DNA of 64,000 nucleotides, from positions 1 to 64,000 of the forward strand of contig JAUCBJ010008566.1 of assembly GCA_032718475.1 (NCBI GenBank), given 5' to 3'. The notes under the pieces were generated by a model that saw nothing but the letters and a program-made list of their open reading frames with translations, was not told where the DNA came from and searched no databases. Shown piece by piece: positions 1 to 10,873 of this stretch. The position numbers and the translations under genes are program-made. How positions within the stretch are numbered: the stretch's first letter is position 1; each line of letters begins with the position of its first letter. This DNA is from Nemertoderma westbladi. Lineage: Eukaryota > Xenacoelomorpha > Nemertodermatida > Nemertodermatidae.

Positions 1-2399
1 TCTCCAACCTTTACCGCTTGCCGGGCTTCGGTTCTAGCCATTTGACGCGTAAAACTTTCTTGGGCCATCGTGCTATTTAATATCGAGTTATCGGTATATA
101 AATTTCTCGGATTATGATCAGTTCTATAGGGAATATCATTATCAACAGGTCTATAATTACCCTTAATAGGGTTCACTATAGGAGTTTCTACTTCGCTAGC
201 AGTATATATGCGTGTAGGCTCCACACCTTGCGCATGCAATACTTCAGACCTAACAGGTTGACACATTGTTACAGAGGATGGTGGTATACCTCTTTGTGTG
301 TTTACTAATTTATCGCGCTCTAGCGCGATACTTTGCTGCACTTCTTGCAACTCTAGCCTACTTTCCCTTACTGTGCCCTTGAATTGCTGGACAGTCTCCT
401 GCATCTGCCCGAGCAGGATATCCATCCCCCGCCATCTCTCGTCCACCCATTCGACCGCCGAAACGGGATCCGCCAACGTCGTAGCGGGCGGACGAGGGAC
501 AACGGGCGACAAATTTGGAATATTTCGCTCGGGGTCCAGGACCTGAACTGTCTCTTGGGCAGTTCTACGGGGCACAGGTAGCTTAGTGCTATGTAGAGGG
601 AATTTATAGGTAGTCTCAGGGAGCACAGGTATGTCTATCACCGAAGGGGTGATTTCAAGAACAGGCCTAATTATTTCAGGCTCATCTACTATAGTAGGGA
701 GTCTTTCTATTTTAATTATTTGGTCTGTGGGCTCTGTACTACCTAAGTTGGTGTTATTTAGTTGCCTTCTAACAGCTGGAGGCAAATCAGGCAATTTCTG
801 ACGGTGGAATGTTCTTTTACGTCTACTTAGACGAGATCTATTTCCCTTGCCTTCAGTATCGGTGGTATCACCTTCCTCAGATGATGTATATCCCTGTCGT
901 TTGGGAGTAGATCTATTCATCATCTGCATATTACTAGCTGTTAACTGTTTATTTATGCAGTCTTGATTCTCCTGAATGTTTTCCAATTCTAATTGGGTGG
1001 TTTCTTCGGAAGCTCTCCGTTCTGCTTCTGCTACTGCCTCGACCGCTGCGACAGCCGCCTTTCTTTCTGCTTCGGCCGCTGCTGCTGCCACTTTTCTTTC
1101 GGCTTCTGCCTCTGCCTCTGCCGCTGCCACTTTTCTTTTGGCTTCTGCCTCTGCCTCTGCCGCTGCCACTGCCGCTTTTCTTTCTGCTTCTGCCGCTGCC
1201 ACTGCTGCTGCCACTGCCGCTGTCTTTCTGTCTTCTATACGTTTTTTCTTGATTTGTTCTTCTTGGTCTCTAGCGATGCGGAGTTGTTCATCGAATTTAG
1301 CTTGGTTCGCCGCTAACCTATCCACATCAATTGCATCCAACACACGCTGGGCTCCTTCACTATTAGGGCTAAGCCCATCTAGTCTTCTCCGCAACTCTTC
1401 ATCACCTACGAAACGCTGATAGTCTGACAGATAGATGTCAATGGCATCCCTCTTATGCGGTTTCTCTGCCGTCGCTTCACTTTCCACTTGGGAAAAAGTA
1501 GCGTCTGTTGATTCTCCATGGGTTGAGCGCTCCTCCAACTGAGCTTTCCACTGAGCTGCTCCTTGAACCTGGCGACTCACCCTTTGAAACCAAGTCTTTA
1601 CGGCAACTTGCAACGACGTGTCTTGCTTTCGTTTAGAAGCCTCCTCAAAGGCGGATAAGATTAGCCTAATCCGCAGAACTCTTTCTCTAACTTGATAAAG
1701 CAGCGATCCCTGCTCTTGAGGTCCTGGAGGTTGTTGAAAAAGTTGCTTTTCTATTCGCTCCATAGAGCTGAAGAATCCCTGTGCGTATCCGGCTGCGGAC
1801 CTCTTCCACACAGCTGGATCGATGGTTTCCTTGGCTACTCCCATCCGGTGTATGTCTTCCCAGGCAGCTTCTGATAAATCAAACGGGAGTCCGGGTCCGG
1901 GGAAGTTCCATTGCGACTCGACAATAGACTTCAGTTCTTCACTAGTGTAGCCCGCGTAGCTATCTCTAGTTGTCCGTTGACTCCTCGCCCAATCGATCTG
2001 GTGTTCTTCCACCGCGATCAATAACCCAGCGAGCACGGCTGCAGGAAGGATGAGAAGGGGATCCGTATAAACCGCATCCGTCATCTCTGCTCCGCTCTCG
2101 GGTGTCAGCTCTACAGTATCCTCACTACTGGAGCTGCTGGGCCGCTGAGGAATAAGTTCTTGACTAGCGGGTTGTTGCTGTTCCGCCGCTTGTTGGTCCC
2201 GCTTGACCTGAGCTCGGGTGCCTATGATAGACCTACGATGTTGGACAAGCCTAGGTTCTGTTATTACTACTGGAGGGATGACCTTCCTCACAGTGGGAGG
2301 TGAACTGGATTTACGACCAGACAGTTGTACGTCTCTATCTGAGTCGCAGATAGTTACATCTAATAAACTGTCTGACAGGTTCTGCTTAGTATCAGACAT
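1..2399 (-). CDS. gag: BEL/Pao Gag(-Pol) polyprotein, N-terminal part (incomplete)
   Basis: I followed this minus-strand frame codon by codon from the ATG at 2397-2399 down to about 840 without a stop. Below that it matches the intact copy E frame and runs off the left edge (about 800 codons visible). Order: an N-terminal region matched by the plus-strand fragment at 33374; a stretch at 1020-1260 of repeated Ala, Glu, Arg and Lys (AEAERKAA-like), expected to form a long coiled coil; a basic, Ser-rich linker near 840-930; then the region upstream of the DUF1759-like capsid domain seen in copy E. The ATG was chosen because the same start opens the fragment at 33374. Gag should assemble the cytoplasmic particle and package RNA. 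The extension of about 490 residues before the part shared with copy E makes this Gag very long. The Ala-rich plus-strand frames here are shadows. Confidence 0.8.
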   Translation of the reverse strand, partial: MSDTKQNLSDSLLDVTICDSDRDVQLSGRKSSSPPTVRKVIPPVVITEPRLVQHRRSIIGTRAQVKRDQQAAEQQQPASQELIPQRPSSSSSEDTVELTPESGAEMTDAVYTDPLLILPAAVLAGLLIAVEEHQIDWARSQRTTRDSYAGYTSEELKSIVESQWNFPGPGLPFDLSEAAWEDIHRMGVAKETIDPAVWKRSAAGYAQGFFSSMERIEKQLFQQPPGPQEQGSLLYQVRERVLRIRLILSAFEEASKRKQDTSLQVAVKTWFQRVSRQVQGAAQWKAQLEERSTHGESTDATFSQVESEATAEKPHKRDAIDIYLSDYQRFVGDEELRRRLDGLSPNSEGAQRVLDAIDVDRLAANQAKFDEQLRIARDQEEQIKKKRIEDRKTAAVAAAVAAAEAERKAAVAAAEAEAEAKRKVAAAEAEAEAERKVAAAAAEAERKAAVAAVEAVAEAERRASEETTQLELENIQENQDCINKQLTASNMQMMNRSTPKRQGYTSSEEGDTTDTEGKGNRSRLSRRKRTFHRQKLPDLPPAVRRQLNNTNLGSTEPTDQIIKIERLPTIVDEPEIIRPVLEITPSVIDIPVLPETTYKFPLHSTKLPVPRRTAQETVQVLDPERNIPNLSPVVPRPPATTLADPVSAVEWVDERWRGMDILLGQMQETVQQFKGTVRESRLELQEVQQSIALERDKLVNTQRGIPPSSVTMCQPVRSEVLHAQGVEPTRIYTASEVETPIVNPIKGNYRPVDNDIPYRTDHNPRNLYTDNSILNSTMAQESFTRQMARTEARQAVKVG

Positions 2400-2528
2400 G
2401 ACTATGTGTACCGTTGAATGTCTACTGCTGTATTACAGTCTGGGTAAGTCTAGTAACTCAGTATTACCTGCTAGCCTAGTAATTAATTACCGGTACTGCT
2501 ACTCAGTGTAGCGTGATATATATAATAT

Positions 2529-2800
2529 ATTAAAATACCGGTATACTTATAGTATATATAACTATATAAGTATTATTACAGACTAGGTTTATCACAGAAT
2601 ACCGGTATAATTTTAGCACAAATGTATATAAATATATAATAGGCCTATCGGAATACCGGTATACAGCTTACAGTTTGTAGGATATATAATTCTGAAATAG
2701 AATTAATTACAAGTACCGGTATAATTTCAGCCAAAATTTATAGAAATAAAGATAATAGGCCTATCGAGAATACCGGTATATCAATTATTTTAAATAATTG
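2529..2800. repeat. Array of ATACCGGTAT palindromes in the leader
   Basis: A 10-bp palindrome of the form RTACCGGTAT occurs at 2535, 2599, 2653, 2713 and 2770, spaced 54-64 bp, inside a loose tandem repeat of about 118 bp that also shares an ATAGGCCTATC segment. Five matching palindromes occur in the homologous leader of copy D (about 32980-33235). The array sits just upstream of gag. Confidence 0.75.
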
Positions 2801-3709
2801 AATTTCTGAATTTTAGGGTTACTTGGTTACTTTACTTACTTTATTACCGTTATTTGAGCAGTAATCCAACTGATATTGAGGCCTAATGGTTTTATGGTAT
2901 GCCTACTATTTATAAATCGTTGGATTTGATTTATAATATATATACCCGTTTTAATGGGTTTTGTCTATGTTTGAAATAAATGTTATTATTTCTGGGGAGT
3001 AATCACTACACAAAGCGGTGCGCTTTCAGTGAAGTGTTACGTATAGGACACTAAAACAAATAATTCTAATTTACCTAAGTTACTTAATACTACGAATTAC
3101 GTACAATTCGGGTTGAGATTACAATCTCTAAATAAACACAAAAATTTACAAAAACACAAATACGAATTTTTAGGGTATTTTTACAAGAAGTCTACAAACC
3201 AGCCTAACAAAGGGTTAGAAAACCGGTTATTATAACGGACAGGGTACTACGGTATTTGAAATAATAAGTAGTAGTAAATACACTGCGTTGTCTAGATAGG
3301 AAAATACCACCGCCTGACGACCTATAGCCGTATCGCTATAGGTTCTACGTTATGTATCACGGAGTGTTCCTACCTAGAAGTTAATAGAGCTAATCGAATG
3401 TGCCTATCAACCACTTTACAACACAAATATAATGTCTACAATAATTACTTCGGAAAGTACTGTACACTAAACCCTAAATTAGGTACGAGTACTTATATAA
3501 CAGACAATCAGTAGTTAAATATACTTGAACAGCTAAAAGAACCACGGCATCTGCTGGAGTGACCGATGCACAAAATCACCAGTCTTTACCTACGCCGAGC
3601 AGCCCGTGTAGTACCGGGGTTAATTTAACTATAGCGGTATGTATAACAAACACAATTACTGTAGGAACAAACTTGGGGAATGAATGTTGCGGATAATCGC
3701 ATAAACTCT

Positions 3710-4290
3710 GAATAATAAATATTACGCTACGCGTACAAACTACTCAAACAAAATACAGACCGAACACTGACAGACTACTATCAAGCCTAAACAAACTACG
3801 GTATATGCAGACTCCGAAATGATTAGGGAGTATGCGCTCTAACCCAGTAGTGCGACTTATTCTTTAGTTGGGGGATTACCTTACAGCGTTCGCTGCCCCT
3901 ACTGCCTAATCGTACTTAATCGGACAGATGATCTACACACGCGGCAATCCGTTCAGACCTAATAACAGCCAGACAACTATCCAGCCTACAAATTATCTAA
4001 ATAAAATTATACGCTACCCGTACAGACTTACACAAACAAAGTACAGACTAAACGATGGCAGACCACTCTCAAGCCTAAATAAACCACAGGACATGCAGAC
4101 TCCGAAATGATTAGGGAGTATGCGCTCTAACCCAGTAGTGCGACTTATTCTTTAGTTGGGGGATTACCTTACAGCGTTCGCTGCCCCTACTGCCTAATCG
4201 TACTTAATCGGACAGGTGATCTACACACACTGCAATTCGTTCGGACTTAACAGCAATCAGACAACAGCTCAGCCTACAAATCGTCTGTAC
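3710..4290. repeat. Tandem duplication, period about 287 bp
   Basis: The block at about 3815-3940 (shared text GATTAGGGAGTATGCGCTCT) recurs nearly identically at about 4105-4228. The flanks on both sides are similar but more diverged, so roughly two tandem copies span the interval. It lies in the leader of copy A. Confidence 0.75.
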
Positions 4291-4579
4291 TATCTGATCA
4301 GGCTTACACGCCTTCTGTTCAATACTGGCCTACAAATAAATAAACTTGACAGAAATAAGTAAACCATATAAAGGAATAAGGGGTGATCAATCCCTAATCC
4401 CCTAAACAGCCTACCGGTATACAACAATCAAATCGAATAATACTAGTGTACTTATACTGAAGTACCGGTTAGAACAGTTAGGCCTACTGACCTACAGAGT
4501 GTACCGGTTCAGGTTTACCGGTTGACCGGTACTTTCAACTTTATTGCTTACTGCAACAAAGAAGCTATATATCCTTTAA

Positions 4580-5789
4580 TGTTCGCGCTTTCAGACCTTT
4601 GGCAGTTTAACCCACCAAATTAAGATGTCTTCTAGATATTAAATCTGTTTTTAGTCTAGGACAAGTATTTGATTCACTACACTAGTCGAAACCAATCCGT
4701 GCGCGACCATTCACCCGCTGGAGATTCCCGGGAGATTGGGTTCGACGGTTTAATTTTGTTGCTATGTAAGCCTAATGTATTATTCGACTGACAGTACTAT
4801 ATAATCTCTGACAATAGTATTCACCTTCGGTAATATTAACAGTTCCTTTAGGACGTGGCGCTTTATCTACATAAACAGAGTTATGACTTAAACTACTCAC
4901 AACGATATGGCTTAATTATAATTCACATATATGGCGCATTCTTTAGGAATGCTTCTTTAACAGACTCACTCATACACAATGCTGCACAATACTGCACACT
5001 AATCTGCCGATCTTCACTGATTTTAGTCACATATAAAAGGAACACAGACTGGCTCATGTAGGGTCTATCAAATAACATTAGATTCACTTCAAACCACTTT
5101 AACATAAGTCACAATCGTTTATCTGTAACCCTTCTCTCTTACCTTCGGTATATCAAGAACATTGGGTTTCGGGGTTGTTTATCGTTATTCCAAATATAAT
5201 AATTCATCAACCATATTATGAAGAACTGACAGTAAATAGCAGTATAAAACAACAACTGAACACTGATTGTTATGAGTTTGCAATGTTTCAGCAGTCAGCA
5301 TGTATGATCAGTCATCAGAGTCTTTAGGTAGGTGCGTTAAAGGATATATGCCCTTTATAATTAAACCTACTAGTGTAAGACTAAAAACTAAAACACGGAG
5401 GTGCCAAAGCCGGTTCTTAGGCTCTGGACAAAAACATAACACTGAACTACTGAGTTTCTGTATATACCTCCAACACAGAGATCACAAACGCTCTGATTGG
5501 TCAACATGAACAACGAGAGAACAGAGAAACAAAGAAACGTCGACTTGGCAATATCAGCTGCTAGCCGTCGTCATGGTAGCGACACTGTTTTCAAGAGTAT
5601 CGAGCTTTTACGTCACGGAATTACGGATTATGTCCTCTAAAGTACAAATACAGAAGAAATAGCTTTTATGTCCGCTAAAACACCAGTACAGCAAGGACAC
5701 GGCCTTTTTATGCCTGGTAAACCAACTACAGAGTACTTTACGGGAAAAATAAGGAAAAATAACCGGACAATTCAGTAAAAGCTTTTACA
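4580..5789 (-). repeat. 5' LTR of BEL copy A
   Basis: On the minus strand it begins TGTAAAAGC (5789) and ends GCGCGAACA (4580), 1210 bp. The same ends and most of the interior recur at 10874-12060, 28490-29667, 30726-31490, 36804-38082 and 56246-57442. The LTR should carry promoter and polyadenylation signals. Small frames inside it (such as 4855-5061) are not genes. Confidence 0.85.
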
Positions 5790-7575
5790 ATTACATACTT
5801 CCGGAAACGATGCTGCGGATCCACAATCCCTCGCCACAAATAAGGCTGTCGTGGAAATTAGAGATAGAGATTGGAAATCTGGAATACCAGACGTCTCGCA
5901 AGGAATCTCACCCCTGCTGCAGAGAGCAATGCATCACTACAGTTCCTGGAATCGGCTCTGTAAAGCCGTCACATATTTAAGGCGATGTTTTCATCATCAC
6001 TACTCCAGGACGAAGACCACTAGTGATACCGCTCCATTGACATCTGCGCAAGTTCATGTTATTAAAAATTTACTCAAATATAAGACATCCGACCGGTTTC
6101 TAAAGGAGAAAATCAGTTACCAGGAGCATGAAGAAACCAATAAGCAGATACTGAGACTCCTGCAATGCTATGAGGATTCCGATAAGCATTTCCTGTTGTT
6201 GAGAAATCCGCAGATGCGCTTAAGGGATCGCTTCTCTAGCACAATGATAGATGGGTTAATGCGTGTTGGAGGAAGACTCACCAATGCGCCATTATCCTTT
6301 GACACTAAATTCCCCATACTCATTAGAAATCTTGAAGTACAAATCAAGATGATTGTAGATGTTCACAGTAAACTTTATCATGCTGGTAGAGAACGAGTTC
6401 TTAGCGAAATTCGAACTCGCTATTATTTTGATAAACCCCGTAGAGCTCTGAACCAAGTTCTTAGGAACTGCATACCCTGTAGGAAAGCATTCAGTAGGCC
6501 TTTAACACAGCGAGAGGCAGAATTACCTAGGGAACGAGTAAGCTTCTATGAACCACCTTTTACTAATACTGGTGTAGATTTATTTGGCCCTATTGAAGTA
6601 TATCGTGCTAGGACTATAGTCAAGAGATGGTGTGTCATCTTCGTATGCATGACTTGTAGAGCCATCCATCTCGATATGGTGAACGATCTATCTACCAACA
6701 GCTTCGTCTTAAGTTTACGCCGACAGATCGCTCGCTTCGGGACTAGTAATACCATGAGATCGGATAAGGGAACGAACTTCATTGGTGCCAACAACGAAAT
6801 CCAGGCTTACGTGAAGGACTGGAACCAAAGACAGGTGGACGATCAGCTAAGGATAACAGCGTCTAGCTGGACCTTCAACGCCGCCGACGCCCCTTGGTGG
6901 GGAGGAAGTTGGGAGAGATTAATTAGAAGTGTCAAGACCGCATTTCACTTTATAGTGCCATGCCGCGCATATCTCACCGACGAACTTTTGCGGACGTTAA
7001 TGGAGGAAATAGCTGCCTATCTCAACGAGAGACCGCTTATGCCAGTCTCATCGAGTCCCGATTCCCTGGAAGCGCTAACACCCGCGCACTTCCTACTGAA
7101 GAAACCTGTAGCCATGCTCCCACGATCGGAGATTGCCGACAGAGACGAATACTGCCGTCGAACTTGGCAACTTATGCAGTTGCTATCCCGTCGTTTTGCT
7201 GACCATTTCGAGAAACATTATCTGCCCATGCTACAACTTCGAACTAAGTGGTTTGCGCAGCAAGAAAACGTCAGCGCCGGAGATATGGTGCTTATTGTAG
7301 ATTCAGACCTTCCACGTAAACGGTGGCAGACAGGTCGTATCATCGAGACTCACATCTCGGATGATGGTTTAGTACGCTCGGTAGAACTCATCGTCATGCG
7401 GCGTAACTTCAAGAAGCCAGGCATAATCTTTGAGACGCAACAACTCAACCGCCCAGTTGGTCGTTTATGTTTACTGGAAAGAGACAGAGAACTCTCCGGA
7501 AACTATGGAAGGCAAGACACTCTTCCCACGACCACCTCCCTAATTCCTCAAACATCTAGGGACTCCCCAACGTGA
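5790..7575 (+). CDS. pol: BEL/Pao Pol C-terminus: integrase (5'-truncated)
   Basis: The frame is open from the LTR boundary at 5790 to a stop at 7573-7575. There is no ATG start because this is the tail of a polyprotein. Numbered from the GTG codon at 5851: zinc-binding HHCC module with His172, His177, Cys207 and Cys210; rve catalytic core with Asp243 (GVDLFGP), Asp305 (RSDKGTNF) and Glu355 (GGSWERL); then a C-terminal DUF5641-like domain (about 430-540) ending in the RPVGRLCLL motif usual at BEL Pol ends. Integrase inserts element cDNA into chromosomes. All catalytic residues are present, but the copy cannot be expressed normally because its upstream half is cut off. Upstream residues (5790-5850) align with the matching part of copy E. 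Confidence 0.9.
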
Positions 7576-8112
7576 TACGTCTGGAGTGGGTGCATGACTA
7601 TATTATTCTATCTATTTTTATTATATTTTTATATGCGAACGTTATTATGTACTTTATTATAATCGTTTTATTTAATTTTATTTAGTAGAATGTTATTTTA
7701 GATTATTTAGTAGGTTAGTGCAATATATTAGTGTTTATTACGTAATTACACATAATATATATTTAATATGACGGCGAGAAATAATTCTTTCTTTTTCCTT
7801 ACTGTCCGTATTATATTATAAATACGAGACTACATGTAAGATGACATGTCAGTACTTATTAAAGTACAATAAAGCTCCTACTATATTTAAGTATTATTGG
7901 TAGGCAGAGTATTAGGAATGCAAAGTTCAGATCCTCGTGTCTCGGCTAAACCAAGCTCTGGGTAGACCTTGGAAACGACTTGCCTCTTCACACTGACATT
8001 GCTTCGTGCGATATTGCTCTTCTACTTTATATTAAATAATACATATAGTAGCGTGATGTCCCTATAACAGTAGCGTAAAACGCAAATAAATCTGTTAAAC
8101 CTTTTGACCATC

Positions 8113-8385
8113 TGTAATTTTAGTCGATTAAGATATCGCGGCACCCACCGATATACTTAAAAGACAAATTCTAGAATCAGTGGTTAACGTCCCCAGACAA
8201 GTTCTGGAATAAATCGGTGCCTATCTTAAATATTAATTTAATATTTATTAAAATCTGTAAAATACAGATCCTTTAAAATTTCTAGTCAATTAAGATATCG
8301 CAGCACTTACCGATACTCTTAAAAGACAATTTTATAGAATTAAGGATCCTAGGTCCCCAGACATGCTCTGGAATAAAATTGTGCC
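8113..8385 (+). ncRNA. Twin RNA-hairpin modules (candidate cis-acting element)
   Basis: Two related modules of about 105 nt stand in tandem (8113-8216 and 8280-8385). Each has hairpin H1, ATATCG paired with CGATAT (8133-8138 with 8149-8154; second module 8295-8300 with 8311-8316, one mismatch), and hairpin H2, CCAGA paired with TCTGG around a 5-nt loop (8193-8207 and 8357-8371). Both modules recur in copies D and E. In copy E one H2 stem reads CTAGA/TCTAG, a compensatory C-G to T-A change. The position between pol and a downstream ORF suits an RNA export, packaging or splicing-control element; that role is inference. Confidence 0.5.
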
Positions 8386-8515
8386 AATTTTACCATCAAA
8401 TAATAAAATTCACGGGAATAAAGTTAAATTCATATCTTAAATGAATTTCATAAATTGTCATTTTGTGCAATTTATAACATTCCCAAAATTCCATTAATTA
8501 ATAGATCATGGGAGC

Positions 8516-8557
8516 GGAGATTCATCCTATTGAGTGTATTAGAGTGCGAGAATCTCC
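8516..8557 (+). ncRNA. Conserved hairpin GGAGATTC/GAATCTCC
   Basis: An 8-bp stem (8516-8523 with 8550-8557) closes a 26-nt loop. Copy D keeps the full stem. Copy E keeps pairing through a G-U wobble. Function unknown. Confidence 0.4.
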
Positions 8558-9196
8558 AACATATAGTCAATAGCCGATAAAATTAATAAAATCATGTATA
8601 AAGAGGATATTGACAATTAAAGAATTACTATTAAATAGCATTCCAGATCTGTATACATGAGAATTACCCTAATTCTACCGCTAGCTTTCCATAATGTCAC
8701 CATAGCAACACCCACGCTAGAATTAGAAGCAAGTTAAAAGAACAATAGAAAGCTTGTCCCATTGCATAGCATAGAGAATACATAGCACACTGTTAGTATC
8801 CAAGGATACACAGTAATAACGTGACATTCTGGAAGGCACTGACCAACGGACAAATGGCCTGTATGTGTACAATTGGAGACAGTTGTGTGGAATTTGTGCG
8901 TTTATAGGTGAATGTTACTGCTAAAGTGTGTTTACAGTAGCTAGTCGCAATTGTGAAAGTAACCCTAACTCTACTATAGAAAGAACCTAAAGTGGATTCA
9001 AGCCTTTGGGACGGACAGTGGAGTGACTTGTGCCGGTTATCGTTGTCGTGCTGTTGCTACATGTTGGCGTAAACACCGCGACAACGGTACATCGGCGCTG
9101 AGAATCCCACTGTCCGGGGGCAAAGAAAGGTAGGCAGCGACGCCCGCTCGCCTAAACATAAACTCATTATAATATTAATAAACCCAAATAGCAGAT

Positions 9197-10796
9197 ATGA
9201 CGGAGTTGATAGAAGATGATCTTGGTATCAGGGAGCGATATACTCTACCTTTACAAGCATTTGTGGATAGCTTGATACGCGGTGAAGCCGATCCAACCAT
9301 TACGGAGGACGATGGTCGTTATATCGAACCGCCGATGTCCCAAGAGCAACTTACGCGTGAATTGGACTATCGAAAATTCACCGCTCGCTATACGCATCGT
9401 AATGGTACGTATATGGACTTCTTAACTACCGGCCATCCTATCGATTTACATGATACGGACGATGTAGACACCGAAAGGGAAATGGTTCTATTTAAATATC
9501 ATACCCAGCGGAGTCGTAACGATAAACCGAGAATAGAACACGAAAATTCTATTCGTAACAGACTGGAAAGAGAAAACGTTGAAGAACCGGATAAACGCAT
9601 CGACTTCAAAGACTACCTGGAATTTTTGAGAGAAACCTATCTCAACATCGCCAGTCAGCAGAACCTCGAGACTCTATATCCTCAAGGTATACATCATGAC
9701 CCCATGGTAGAACTCAAACGGCTCTATTTCACTATGATGTATCTTACCGCCGATCGTCCACTACCTGTTATCCCGGATAGTTTTGAACAAATGGAAGAAT
9801 ATTGCAAAACTGGAGAACGATCACCCGCGTTTCCTCTACAGGACGTACGTCTTTGGTGTTATTGTGACGAATGCCCTAGACCCAACCAACAAACTGAAGG
9901 ACACAAACGTCCGCTGTTCCTATTTCCACGAACAACCGGCGATGGAAATTTATTGTGCATATTGCAGACTCAATAACTTGCACATTTTTGCGGTTTGCCC
10001 TCAATTTATGACTCAATGTCACCATTGTCAACTAAAGGGACACGCCAGTTTCGATTGCCCTTTTAATCACGATTTGGAAAGCGTAGATGAAATGATTACA
10101 CTACGTTACATCAGAGCTTGGGAAGCGAACGCTGATTTACATTGTGATTCGCGCCATCGCTATTATCCTGGACGCGCTTACGAAGGAGTTTATGCGTTCC
10201 ATCCTTATCTATTCGCTTCTGTCGAACAGAAATCACGCATATCGAGTTACGAACTACTGAAGCGCGTCGGAGAATGTATTTCAACCAAATTCGTACGCAA
10301 ATTTCTCAGGAGTGTTAATCCTAGCGACCTTCATTCCTATAACTTAATCAATTTTATCCGTCAGGATCCGGGCTATGGAGACTTATTTGTTAACTCACAC
10401 CCCGAGTTACAGGAAGTCTATCGACGGCCTTACGAATACAGAGCCCACGAACGCGAGTTGGAAAGAACCATTAAACCCAGGAAGTTTCTGACTGCCTATG
10501 GTCCACCCACGGCTCTCGTTCAGACCACTCATAAAGGACCCGTAAGAGCGGCCGTCCTAAAACGCGCTCTAAAGGACGTTAGACGTTGATGTCTCTCCTC
10601 CGACGTTGATGTCAACCAACCCGGCACTTCGACCGGCGGATACACCGACCATAATCCTACACCCTCTGATGCAATCATATTGTACCCTTCACCCAGGAGT
10701 TATAGCCCTCCTTGTAAAGTGGCTCGCCCCAAAGAGAAAAAGACTCTGGCCAGCTTTAAAAAACTGCGTAAACGCCGTCCGCGCAAGAAAGACTAA
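9197..10796 (+). pseudogene. BEL ORF3 (copy B): tandem CCHC-knuckle protein, frameshifted
   Basis: This third ORF lies between integrase and the 3' LTR. The start ATG at 9197 (MTELIED) is conserved in copies D and E. The first frame runs to 9976. The conserved sequence then continues in another frame (shift near 9905) to a TGA at 10587-10589, and past that stop in the same frame to 10796. Visible parts: an acidic N-terminus; a Cys-rich centre with CYCDEC, a CX2CX5HX4C knuckle and a canonical CX2CX4HX4C knuckle (CHHCQLKGHASFDC); and a C-terminal tail dense in Lys and Arg. No signal peptide or membrane segment is evident, so it is not an obvious envelope gene. The knuckles suggest nucleic-acid binding. 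I do not recognise the family. This copy lacks the Q/E-rich helical segment seen in copies C and D. Confidence 0.6.
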
Positions 10797-10873
10797 CTGT
10801 TTAGAGTATTTACGTATATTAGAAACTGTGATTTTGTATATTTATAGACTTGAATCCCATTTTCTGGGAGCGG

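Larger units (their letters stand above)
2400..4579 (-). other. Long untranslated leader of BEL copy A
   Basis: About 2.2 kb lie between the 5' LTR and the Gag start, with no convincing frame. The stretch is AT-rich, full of ACCGGT palindromes and contains an internal tandem duplication. The equivalent leader of copy D (31491-33373) is clearly homologous, which supports it as part of the element. Directly inside the LTR end I see no TGG-type primer-binding site complementary to a tRNA 3' end. Confidence 0.7.
1..5789 (-). mobile_element. BEL/Pao retrotransposon copy A, 5' half
   Basis: Read on the minus strand this is a 5' LTR (4580-5789), a leader (2400-4579) and a Gag-Pro reading frame that leaves the window at position 1. 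The LTR has TG...CA ends and lies in the same orientation relative to gag as the LTR that ends copy E. The base just outside the LTR (5790) is in the middle of an integrase frame on the other strand, so copy A looks inserted in an older copy of its own family. Its 3' half and second LTR would lie beyond the left edge. Confidence 0.85.
7576..9196 (+). other. Structured spacer between pol and ORF3 (BEL copy B)
   Basis: This AT-rich stretch of 1.6 kb has no coding frame. It is conserved in order and sequence in copies D (33964-35170) and E (58807-60438, reversed), unlike ordinary spacer. It holds twin hairpin modules (8113-8385) and a longer-loop hairpin (8516-8557), annotated separately. A splice acceptor for an ORF3 mRNA would be expected here, but I could not pick one out. 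Confidence 0.6.

Noticed and set aside
976-1419. Plus-strand Ala/Ser-rich frame and an overlapping Cys-rich frame
   Set aside because: Antisense shadows of the Gag coiled-coil repeat.
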